DNA of 64,000 nucleotides from Amaranthus tricolor (taxonomy: Eukaryota > Streptophyta > Magnoliopsida > Caryophyllales > Amaranthaceae), in assembly GCF_026212465.1 (NCBI RefSeq), contig NC_080053.1:1976038-2040037 (forward strand). Reading direction: 5' to 3'. This document shows positions 14,137 through 25,400 of the stretch, piece after piece. How positions within the stretch are numbered: the stretch's first letter is position 1; each line of letters starts with the position of its first letter. The notes below the pieces were generated by a model. It was not told the DNA's origin, ran no database searches, and saw nothing but the letters and a program-made list of their open reading frames with translations. The position numbers were made by a program, and so were the translations under genes.

Positions 14137-16908
14137 TTAGAATGAACAAGGATCAATGATCATTGAAGATGGAACGATGAAGAATGAACAAGGATCAATG
14201 ATTAATGAACAATGAACGATGAAAAATGAACAAGGATCAATGAGCATTGAAGAATGAACGATGAAGAATGAACGAGGATCAATGATCAATGAACAATGAA
14301 CGATGAAGAATGAACCAGGATCAATGAACATTGTAGAATGAATGATGAAGAATGTACAAGGATCAATGATGAATAATGAATGAACGATGAAGAATGAACA
14401 AGGATCAATGATCATTGAAGAATGAAATATGAAGAATGAATATGGATCAATGATCATTAAAGAATGAACGATGAAGAATGAACAAGGATCAATGATCATT
14501 GAAGAATGAACGATGAAGAATGAACCAGGATCAATGAGCATTGTAGAATGAACGATGAAGAATGTACAAGGATCAATGATGAATAATGAATGAATGATGA
14601 AGAATGAGCAAGGATCAATGATCATTGAAGATTGAACGATGAAGAATGAATATGGATCAATGATCATTAAAGAATGAACGATGAAGAATGAACAAGAATC
14701 AATAATCATTGAAGAATGAACGATGAAGAATGAACAAGGATCAATGATCAATGAACAATGAACGATGAAGAATGAACCAGGATCAATGAGCATTGAGGAA
14801 TCAATGATTTAGAATGAACAAGGATCAATGATCATTGAAGATGGAACGATGAAGAATGAACAAGGATCAATGATCATTGAAGAATGAACGATGAAGAATG
14901 AACAAGGATCAATGATCAATAATGAATGAACGATGAAGAATGAACAAGGATCAATGATTAATGAACAATGAACGATGAAGAATGAACAAGGATCAATGAG
15001 CATTGAAGAATGAACGATGAAGAATGAACAAGGATCAATGATCAATGAACAATGAACGATGAAGAATGAAACAGGATCAATGAGCATTGTAGAATGAACG
15101 ATGAAGAATATACAAGGATCAATGATGAATAATGAATGAACGATGAAGAATGAATATGGATCAATGATCATTAAAGAATGAATGATGAAGAATGAACAAG
15201 GATCAATGATCATTGAAGAATGAACGATGAAGAATGAACAAGGATCAATGATCAATGAACAATGAACGATGAAGAATGAACATGGATCAATGAGCATTGA
15301 AGAATGAACGATTTAGAATGAACAAGGATCAATGATCATTGAAGATGGAACGATGAAGAATGAACAAGGATCAATGATCATTGAAGAATGAACGATGAAG
15401 AATGAATATGGATCAATGATCATTAAAGAATGAACGATGAAGAATGAACAAGGATGAATGATCAATGAACAATGAACGATGAAGAATGAACCAGGATCAA
15501 TGAGCATTGAAGAATGAACGATTTAGAATGAACAAGGATCAATGATCATTGAAGATGGAACGATGAAGAATGAACAAGGATCAATGATTAATGAACAATG
15601 AACGATGAAAAATGAACAAGGATCAATGAGCATTGAAGAATGAACGATGAAGAATGAACGAGGATCAATGATCAATGAACAATGAACGATGAAGAATGAA
15701 CCAGGATCAATGAACATTGTAGAATGAACGATGAAGAATGTACAAGGATCAATGATGAATAATGAATGAACGATGAAGAATGAACAAGGATCAATGATCA
15801 TTGAAGAATGAAATATGAAGAATGAATATGGATCAATGATCATTAAAGAATGAACGATGAAGAATGAACAAGGATCAATGATCATTGAAGAATGAACGAT
15901 GAAGAATGAACCAGGATCAATGAGCATTGTAGAATGAACGATGAAGAATGTACAAGGATCAATGATGAATAATGAATGAATGATGAAGAATGAGCAAGGA
16001 TCAATGATCATTGAAGATTGAACGATGAAGAATGAATATGGATCAATGATCATTAAAGAATGAACGATGAAGAATGAACAAGAATCAATAATCATTGAAG
16101 AATGAACGATGAAGAATGAACAAGGATCAATGATCAATGAACAATGAACGATGAAGAATGAACCAGGATCAATGAGCATTGAGGAATCAATGATTTAGAA
16201 TGAACAAGGATCAATGATCATTGAAGATGGAACGATGAAGAATGAACAAGGATCAATGATCATTGAAGAATGAACGATGAAGAATGAACAAGGATCAATG
16301 ATCAATAATGAATGAACGATGAAGAATGAACAAGGATCAATGATTAATGAACAATGAACGATGAAGAATGAACAAGGATCAATGAGCATTGAAGAATGAA
16401 CGATGAAGAATGAACAAGGATCAATGATCAATGAACAATGAACGATGAAGAATGAAACAGGATCAATGAGCATTGTAGAATGAACGATGAAGAATATACA
16501 AGGATCAATGATGAATAATGAATGAACAATGAAGAATGAATATGGATCAATGATCATTAAAGAATGAATGATGAAGAATGAACAAGGATCAATGATCATT
16601 GAAGAATGAACGATGAAGAATGAACAAGGATCAATGATCAATGAACAATGAACGATGAAGAATGAACATGGATCAATGAGCATTGAAGAATGAACGATTT
16701 AGAATGAACAAGGATCAATGATCATTGAAGATGGAACGATGAAGAATGAACAAGGATCAATGATCATTGAAGAATGAACGATGAAGAATGAATATGGATC
16801 AATGATCATTAAAGAATGAACGATGAAGAATGAACAAGGATCAATGATCAATGAACAATGAACGATGAAGAATGAACCAGTATCAATGAGCATTGAAGAA
16901 TGAACGAT
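14137..16908 (+). repeat. Two tandem copies of a 1386-bp higher-order repeat
   Basis: The blocks 14137-15522 and 15523-16908 are offset by 1386 bp, which is 33 x 42. The GATGAAAAATGAAC variant appears near 14218 and 15604, and GAAATATGAAG and GAGGAATCAATG variants recur at the same offset. The block is related to part of the 1512-bp repeat right of element A and to the 2.3-3.9 kb region of the left block. Confidence 0.82.
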
Positions 16909-17496
16909 TTAGAATGAACAAGAATCAATGATCATTGAAGATGGAACGATGAAGAATGAACAAGGATCAATGATCATTGAAGAATGAACGATGAAGAATG
17001 AATATGGATCAATGATCATTAAAGAATGAACGATGAAGAATGAACAAGGATCAATGATCATTGAAGAATGAACGATGAAGAATGAACAAGGATCAATGAT
17101 CAATAATGAATGAACGATGAAGAATGAACAAGGATCAATGATTAATGAACAATGAACGATGAAGAATGAACAAGGATCAATGAGCATTGAAGAATGAACG
17201 ATAAAGAATGAACAAGCATCAATGATCAATGAACAATGAACGATGAAGAATGAAACAGGATCAATGAGCATTGTAGAATGAACGATGAAGAATATACAAG
17301 GATCAATGATGAATAATGAATGAACGATGAAGAATGAATATGGATCAATGATCATTAAAGAATGAATGATGAAGAATGAACAAGGATCAATGATCATTGA
17401 AGAATGAACGATGAAGAATGAACAAGGATCAATGATCAATGAACAATGAACGATGAAGAATGAACCAGGATCAATGAGCATTGAAGAATGAACGAT

Positions 17497-18252
17497 TTAG
17501 AATGAACAAGGATCAATGATCATTGAAGATGGAACGATGAAGAATGAACAAGGATCAATGATCATTGAAGAATGAACGATGAAGAATGAATATGGATCAA
17601 TGATCATTAAAGAATGAACGATGAAGAATGAACAAGGATCAATGATCATTGAAGAATGAACGATGAAGAATGAACAAGGATCAATGATCAATGAACAATG
17701 AACGATGAAGAATGAACCAGGATCAATGAGCATTGAAGAATGAACGATTTAGAATGAACAAGGATCAATGATCATTGAAGATGGAATGATGAAGAATGAA
17801 CAAGGATCAATGATCATTGAAGAATGAACGATGAAGAATGAATATGGATCAATGATCATTAAAGAATGAACGATGAAGAATGAACAAGGATCAATGATCA
17901 TTGAAGAATGAACGATGAAGAATGAACAAGGATCAATGATCAATGAAAAATGAACGATGAAGAATGAACCAGGATCAATGAGCATTGAAGAATGAACGAT
18001 TTAGAATGAACAAGAATCAATGATCATTGAAGATGGAACGATGAAGAATGAACAAGGATCAATGAGCATTGAACAATGAACGATGAAGAATGAATATGGA
18101 TCAATGATCATTAAAGAATGAACGATGAAGAATGAACAAGGATCAATGATCATTGAAGAATGAACGATGAAGAATGAACAAGGATGAATGATCAATGAAC
18201 AATGAACGATGAAGAATGAACCGGGATCAATGAGCATTGAAGAATGAACGAT
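17497..18252 (+). repeat. 252-bp higher-order repeat (6 x 42), three tandem copies
   Basis: The copies at 17497, 17749 and 18001 show the regular order of six unit types: GATTTAG type, GATGGAAC type, TATGG type ending TTAAA, canonical, ATCAATGAA-ending type, and CAATG-starting CCAGG/GAGCATT type. The GATTTAG unit gives the minus-strand stop that recurs every 252 bp here and at many other places in the array. The third copy has a GAGCATTGAACAATG variant. Confidence 0.85.
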
Positions 18253-21194
18253 TTAGAATGAACAAGGATCAATGATCAATGAACAATGAACGATGAAGAA
18301 TGAACGAGGATCAATGAGCATTGTAGAATGAACGATGAGGAATGTACAAGGATCAATGATGAATAATGAATGAACGATGAAGAATGAACAAGGATCAATG
18401 ATCATTGAAGAATGAACGATGAAGAATGAATATGGATCAATGATCATTAAAGAATGAACGATGAAGAATGAACAAGGATCAATGATCATTGAAGAATGAA
18501 CGATGAAGAATGAATATGGATCAATGATCATTAAAGAATGAACGATGAAGAATGAACAAGGATCAATGATCATTGAAGAATGAACGATGAAGAATGAACA
18601 AGGATCAATGATCAATAATGAATGAACGATGAAGAATGAACAAGGATCAATGATTAATGAACAATGAACGATGAAGAATGAACAAGGATCAATGAGCATT
18701 GAAGAATGAACGATGAAGAATGAACAAGGATCAATGATCAATGAACAATGAACGATGAAGAATGAAACAGGATCAATAAGCATTGTAGAATGAACGATGA
18801 AGAATATACAAGGATCAATGATTAATAATGAATGAACGATGAAGAATGAATATGGATCAATGATCATTAAAGAATGAATGATGAAGAATGAACAAGGATC
18901 AATGATCATTGAAGAATGAACGATGAAGAATGAACAAGGATCAATGATCAATGAACAATGAACGATGAAGAATGAACCAGGATCAATGAGCATTGAAGAA
19001 TGAACGATTTAGAATGAACAAGGATCAATGATCATTGAAGATGGAACGATGAAGAATGAACAAGGATCAATGATCATTGAAGAATGAACGATGAAGAATG
19101 AATATGGATCAATGATCATTAAAGAATGAACGATGAAGAATGAACAAGGATCAATGATCAATGAACAATGAACGATGAAGAATGAACCAGGATCAATGAG
19201 CATTGAAGAATGAACGATTTAGAATGAACAAGAATCAATGATCATTGAAGATGGAACGATGAAGAATGAACAAGGATCAATGATCATTGAAGAATGAACG
19301 ATGAAGAATGAATATGGATCAATGATCATTAAAGAATGAACGATGAAGAATGAACAAGGATCAATGATCATTGAAGAATGAACGATGAAGAATGAACAAG
19401 GATCAATGATCAATAATGAATGAACGATGAAGAATGAACAAGGATCAATGATTAATGAACAATGAACGATGAAGAATGAACAAGGATCAATGAGCATTGA
19501 AGAATGAACGATAAAGAATGAACAAGGATCAATGATCAATGAACAATGAACGATGAAGAATGAAACAGGATCAATGAGCATTGTAGAATGAACGATGAAG
19601 AATATACAAGGATCAATGATGAATAATGAATGAACGATGAAGAATGAATATGGATCAATGATCATTAAAGAATGAATGATGAAGAATGAACAAGGATTAA
19701 TGATCATTGAAGAATGAACGATGAAGAATGAACAAGGATCAATGATCAATGAACAATGAACGATGAAGAATGAACCAGGATCAATGAGCATTGAAGAATG
19801 AACGATTTAGAATGAACAAGGATCAATGATCATTGAAGATGGAACGATGAAGAATGAACAAGGATCAATGATCATTGAAGAATGAACGATGAAGAATGAA
19901 TATGGATCAATGATCATTAAAGAATGAACGATGAAGAATGAACAAGGATCAATGATCATTGAAGAATGAACGATGAAGAATGAACAAGGATCAATGATCA
20001 ATGAACAATGAACGATGAAGAATGAACCAGGATCAATGAGCATTGAAGAATGAACGATTTAGAATGAACAAGGATCAATGATCATTGAAGATGGAATGAT
20101 GAAGAATGAACAAGGATCAATGATCATTGAAGAATGAACGATGAAGAATGAATATGGATCAATGATCATTAAAGAATGAACGATGAAGAATGAACAAGGA
20201 TCAATGATCATTGAAGAATGAACGATGAAGAATGAACAAGGATCAATGATCAATGAACAATGAACGATGAAGAATGAACCAGGATCAATGAGCATTGAAG
20301 AATGAACGATTTAGAATGAACAAGAATCAATGATCATTGAAGATGGAACGATGAAGAATGAACAAGGATCAATGAGCATTGAACAATGAACGATGAAGAA
20401 TGAATATGGATCAATGATCATTAAAGAATGAACGATGAAGAATGAACAAGGATCAATGATCATTGAAGAATGAACGATGAAGAATGAACAAGGATGAATG
20501 ATCAATGAACAATGAACGATGAAGAATGAACCGGGATCAATGAGCATTGAAGAATGAACGATTTAGAATGAACAAGGATCAATGATCAATGAACAATGAA
20601 CGATGAAGAATGAACGAGGATCAATGAGCATTGTAGAATGAACGATGAGGAATGTACAAGGATCAATGATGAATAATGAATGAACGATGAAGAATGAACA
20701 AGGATCAATGATCATTGAAGAATGAACGATGAAGAATGAATATGGATCAATGATCATTAAAGAATGAACGATGAAGAATGAACAAGGATCAATGATCATT
20801 GAAGAATGAACGATGAAGAATGAACAAGGATCAATGATCAATGAACAATGAACGATGAAGAATGAACAAGGATCAATGATCATTGAAGAATGAACGATGA
20901 AGAATGAACAAGGATCAATGATCAATGAACAATGAACGATGAAGAATGAACAAGGATCAATGATCATTGAAGAATGAACGATGAAGAATGAATATGGATC
21001 AATGATCATTAAAGAATGAACGATGAAGAATGAACAAGGATCAATGATCATTGAAGAATGAACGATGAAGAATGAACAAGGATCAATGATCAATAATGAA
21101 TGAACGATGAAGAATGAACAAGGATCAATGATTAATGAACAATGAACGATGAAGAATGAACAAGGTTCAATGAGCATTGAAGAATGAACGATGA

Positions 21195-21199
21195 AGAAT
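21195..21199. other. Target-site duplication, left of element A (AGAAT)
   Basis: AGAAT lies directly before the TGATGTAGG start of the A LTR and recurs directly after its last base at 27870-27874. If A and one AGAAT are removed, the flanks rejoin as an uninterrupted satellite unit. Confidence 0.93.
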
Positions 21200-22368
21200 T
21201 GATGTAGGATCACCTACATCTAGTTCTGCTGAGCTAGCCAAGATCAATATAATGATGCATCAAATGGAAGACGCTAAAATTCAAGGTCCAAAACTGAAAT
21301 CCTTTAATTTCGTAGTCATAAACTAAGTCTTCTTTTTTTTTTTGGGTCGTTTTATTATTTAAGTCGTTTATTTTATTTCGAGTATTTGGGTCTTTTGTTT
21401 TCTTCGAAATGATATAAGCCAGGTTTAGGATCAAGCTTAATCATTTCTCATGCTTAGTTAGTCGAGTTGTACTTTTCTTTTATTTGAGTTTAGTATTTAA
21501 TTTTGCTCATGGGTCGAATATTATGCGATTGAAACGCAAGCAAGCAGCTGAAAATATCAAGCAAATAAACCAAGGAAATATGAAGAATATAAATATGAAG
21601 GTTCAGCAAGTGGAAGATTAAAAAAATATATTTAGCAAAATCAAGTTGTTTGAGACAGCAAATAAACCAAGGACATATGAAGATATTTGCAAATCATACA
21701 AGAATTCAGCCGTTGGGAAATCTGATTTTGGTTCATTATTACATGAAGATCTTTTCTACAAAAAACAAATCAGCCTAGAAAATAGCCTATGAAGACTTTG
21801 TAAGATATAGCTATGCACTACAAAATAGCCTAATTATTTCCATAGAAGATTGTAAGATGCAACTTGCAAGTGGACTTGCAAGTGGATTCCTAGCCGTTAA
21901 GAAACAAGCAACATTCTGATTTTTTTGCTTTTTAATTTAATTTTTTTTTTTATTATTTATTTATTTTTTGTTGGGCTGATTTCCTTTTAGTATAAATAGG
22001 CTTGTAGTTCATGTAATGAAGGCATTCAGCTTGCATAATACAAACACAACCCTTTGAGCAATTTTCCTTGTTCTTATTTGCAATTTACTTTAACTTGGAT
22101 TAGTTTAAGTAATTTGAAGTTCCTATGCTTTTCATACTTTTGGCTAAAGTTTGAATGTGTTCTTAGGAGCCCTTAGATTTGTTTCGTGGTGTATCTGTAT
22201 CGAAGCAACCTTTGGCAAGCCATTTTCAGTTTGAAAAATCAACACATACATTTCATTTTTCCCTTGTTATAAAACCACAAAATCACAAAAACAAATTCAT
22301 TAAACGAAAACAGCAAACTACGTGTGCTTATAGCTTGGTTTTGTTTTGAGGCATACCAATCTATATCA
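21200..22368 (+). repeat. 5' LTR of element A
   Basis: It begins TGATGTAGG and ends CTATATCA, giving near-inverted termini (TGATGTA against TATATCA). It holds the promoter for the genomic RNA. Because the polyprotein ends inside the 3' LTR, the first 127 bases here also carry a non-functional copy of the last 41 codons and stop. Inside are two copies of a motif like GCAAATAAACCAAGG (near 21558 and 21659), a poly-T tract near 21950, and a doubled ACTTGCAAGTGG near 21862. Confidence 0.95.
21991..21998 (+). promoter_or_regulatory. Putative TATA box, element A 5' LTR
   Basis: TATAAATA lies about 370 bp before the LTR end, in the usual place for the start of retrotransposon transcription. The same octamer is at 27492-27499 in the 3' LTR. 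The start site itself was not located. Confidence 0.65.
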
Positions 22369-22371
22369 TCT

Positions 22372-22389
22372 TGGTATCAGAGCCAAGGC
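22372..22389 (+). other. Primer binding site of element A (initiator tRNA-Met)
   Basis: TGGTATCAGAGCCAAGGC starts three bases after the LTR. TGGTATCAGAGC is the complement of the 3' end of plant initiator tRNA-Met, the usual primer for minus-strand DNA synthesis in many plant LTR elements. Confidence 0.9.
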
Positions 22390-22433
22390 TACGCTCCGAG
22401 CCTTAATTTCGTTCATTCACAAAGCATAACACC

Positions 22434-25400
22434 ATGTCTCAAAGTGGTGAAGGAGAAACAAGTGATTTGAGCAGAATTGTTGAAGAGCAAAATGCCACCA
22501 TTAAATACCTACAAACCCAACTTAAAGAGTATTTAGACCTAAAACGCACCTTAAGGGAAGGTGGGGATTATGAGTCTGAAAGTCCTAAAGTTAGTAGGCA
22601 AACAAGCCGTGGAGATGATCTTAGAGTCGACATTCCAGAATTTGAAGGAAGATTAGATGGAGATGAGTTCCTTGAATGGGTAAGAACCGTTGAAAGAGTA
22701 TTTGATTACAAGAATACGGATGAAGAAAAGAAGGTAAAGATAGTAGCATTAAAATTGCGCAAATATGCTTCTACTTGGTGGGCTAGCAAATGTGCAAAAC
22801 GAGAAAGAGAAGGGAAAGACAAGATTAGATCATGGGAAAAGATGAAGAAGCAAATGAAGGAAAAGTTTCTGCCTTCATACTACATGCAAGAGAATTTCAC
22901 CAAACTTCAACATCTACAACAAGATGGCAGGAGTGTAGAAGAGTATGGTCGAGAGTTCGAGACAATGATAATGAGGTGCGACCTTAAGGAGGATGATCAT
23001 CAAACTTTGGTAAGATTTTTAAATGGTTTAGATTCAAAAATCAGAAACATTGTTGAATTACAACCTTATGCTTGCCTTGATGATTTAATTAACCTTGCAC
23101 ATAAAGTGGAAAAACAACAAAGAACTAAAATGAAGGAAACCTCACGTTTCACTTCAGCAAGAACGACCAATTTCAATTCCTACCAAAAGAACACTCCCCA
23201 TCCCTATTCTAAAGCCCATTCGCAAGATTCAAAAGCTTTGCAAAATAATCATTTAAAGCAGCCCGTAAGCGTACCCAATACACCCAAAGCAAACACCAAT
23301 TCATTCACACCTAGGAGATGTTTTAAGTGTCAAGGCTTAGGACATATCTCATCCGAATGCCCAAACCGAAAAATGGTGAACTTGGTTGAATTTGATGATC
23401 ATCAAGAGGAAAACGAGGAGGGTTTCTGTGACAATGCTGAACTTGATGAGGAAATGATATATCCAGATGAAGGAGAATTATTGGTTATGCGAAGAGCTCT
23501 TAGTGGGGTCAAAGCCAAAGATCCAAACCCACAAAGGGAAGCAATATTCCACACAAAATGTACGGTTAAAGGTAAGATCTGTTCGCTTATCATTGATGGA
23601 GGAAGTTGCACTAATGTCGCTTCAAAGACCATGGTGGACAAGCTTAATCTCACCGCCACTCCACACCCCGAGCCATACATGATTCAATGGTTGAATCAAA
23701 ACAAAGGTATTCCTGTAAACTCTCAAGTTTTACTATCGTTTTCAATAGGCAATAGTTATAAGGAGAGTCTTTTATGTGATGTTATACCTATGGATGCATG
23801 TCATGTTTTATTAGGAAGACCTTGGCAATATGATAGAAAAGTTATGCATGATGGCTTTAAAAATACACATACTTTTGTTTTAAATAAGAAAAAGATCACG
23901 TTAGCTCCATATGCACCTGGCCATAATTCTAAATTACAAGCAACTTTAACAAATTTTCATTCTTTGATTCCTATACTTAAAAGTGAACAACATGAATTTG
24001 TGGAACGAAAAGAATTGTTATTGCTAAATGATGAAACCGAATCTGTTTTGCATGATCACCCTTTGCTTGTGCCTTTACTTGATGAATTTGCGCATGTTTT
24101 TCCTATTGAGATACCTAATGGACTTCCACCAAAAAGGGACATACAACATAAGATTGATTTCATTCCCGGTTCCACATTACCTAACAAACCAGCCTATAGA
24201 ACTAATCCTAAAGAGACCGAAGAAATTAGGAGACAAGTTGATGAATTGTTAGCTAAAGGTTTGATTAGAGAGTCCATAAGTCCTTGTGCCGTCCCTACCT
24301 TACTTGTGCCTAAGAAAACTGGAGAAATGAGGATGTGTGTGGACAGTAGAGCCATTAATAGAATCACCATCAAGTATAGATTTCCAATACCTAGACTCAA
24401 TGACTTGTTAGATGATTTATATGGTTCGAAAGTTTTTTCTAAAATCGACCTTAGGAGTGGATATCACCAAGTTAGAATTTATGAAGGGGATGAATGGAAA
24501 ACCGCATTTAAAACTAAAGAAGGACTTTATGAATGGTTAGTCATGCCCTTTGGGTTGTCTAATGCACCTTCTACCTTTATGAGACTTATGAACCAAACTT
24601 TAAAGCCTTTCTTGGGTCAATTTGTTGTGGTTTATTTTGATGATATCTTGGTGTATAGTCAAAGTGAAGACGAGCATGTTAAACATTTGCATCAAGTTTT
24701 TAGTGTATTGGCTAAAGAAAAATTGTATGGTAATTTGGAAAAGTGTCAATTCTTTTCGGAATCAGTAAAATTTCTTGGGTTTATTGTGTCAATTGAGGGG
24801 ATAAAAGCGGATGAAAAGAAAGTTGAAGCTATTAGAGACTGGCCTGTTCCTACCACCATTCACCAAGTTAGATCATTTCATGGTTTAGCTTCTTTTTATA
24901 GGAGGTTTGTCCCAAACTTTAGTTCAATCATGGCCCCTATCACCGAACTCACAAAACATAAGACCATAGAATGGAATTCCAAAGCACAAGCAGCCTTTGA
25001 CACCATCAAAGACAAACTTACCACCGCACCTGTTCTAGCTTTGCCTAATTTTGAGGATATCTTTGAAGTAGAATGTGACGCATCTGGGGTAGGTATTGGA
25101 GGTGTTCTTACTCAAAACAACAAACCCCTTGCTTACTTTAGTGAAAAACTCAATGATGCTAAAAGGAAGTATTCTACTTATGATAAAGAGTTTTATGCTA
25201 TTATTAGATGTTTAGAACATTGGAGACATTATTTGATTGCAAAAGAATTTGTGTTACATTCTGACCATGAGGCCTTAAAATTCATTCAAAGCCAACACAA
25301 ACTTCAATCTAGACATGCTAAGTGGGTCGAGTTCCTACAAACCTTTCATTTCACCATTAAACACAAAGCGGGTAAATTAAACACCGGAGCTGATGCTTTA

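Larger units (their letters stand above)
1..21199 (+). repeat. 42-bp satellite array, left block
   Basis: This is a continuous head-to-tail array of about 500 units of 42 bp. The unit at 681-722 is a good reference. It divides into three related 14-mers: GAATGAACGATGAA (681-694), GAATGAACAAGGAT (695-708) and CAATGATCATTGAA (709-722). The + strand of that unit is 30/42 purine and 14/42 G+C. Common variants carry TATGG for CAAGG, CCAGG for CAAGG, GAGCATT for GATCATT, GATTTAG for GATGAAG, or GATGGAAC for GAATGAAC, and these mark higher-order structure. Rare 28-bp units lack one 14-mer (for example near 1704-1731). Long minus-strand frames exist only because 42 is divisible by 3. I see no host gene in the block. 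The array starts before the window and continues after element A in the same phase. Confidence 0.97.
16909..21199 (+). repeat. Tandem 2310-bp satellite duplication
   Basis: Two blocks, 16909-19218 and 19219-21199, are offset by 2310 bp (55 x 42). Shared rare variants include GATAAAG near 17201 and 19511 and GCATTGAACAATGAACG near 18066 and 20376. The second copy diverges in its last few hundred bases and is cut by the insertion of element A. Confidence 0.8.

Noticed and set aside
1..21199. CRISPR-like array of regular repeats
   Set aside because: There are no unique spacers; the whole period is repeated, no cas genes are present and the context is a plant satellite.
21203..21210. LTR start placed at TGTAGG (21203) instead of TGATGTAGG (21200)
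   Set aside because: Starting at 21203 leaves flanks ATTGA and AGAAT that do not match; starting at 21200 gives a perfect AGAAT duplication and longer shared LTR sequence.
21234..21434. Minus-strand frame of 66 codons in the element A 5' LTR, and similar short frames in LTRs and opposite gag-pol (for example 50172-50405, 59324-59557)
   Set aside because: They are antisense to LTR or polyprotein sequence, repeat in each copy only because the element is repeated, and show no independent coding signal.
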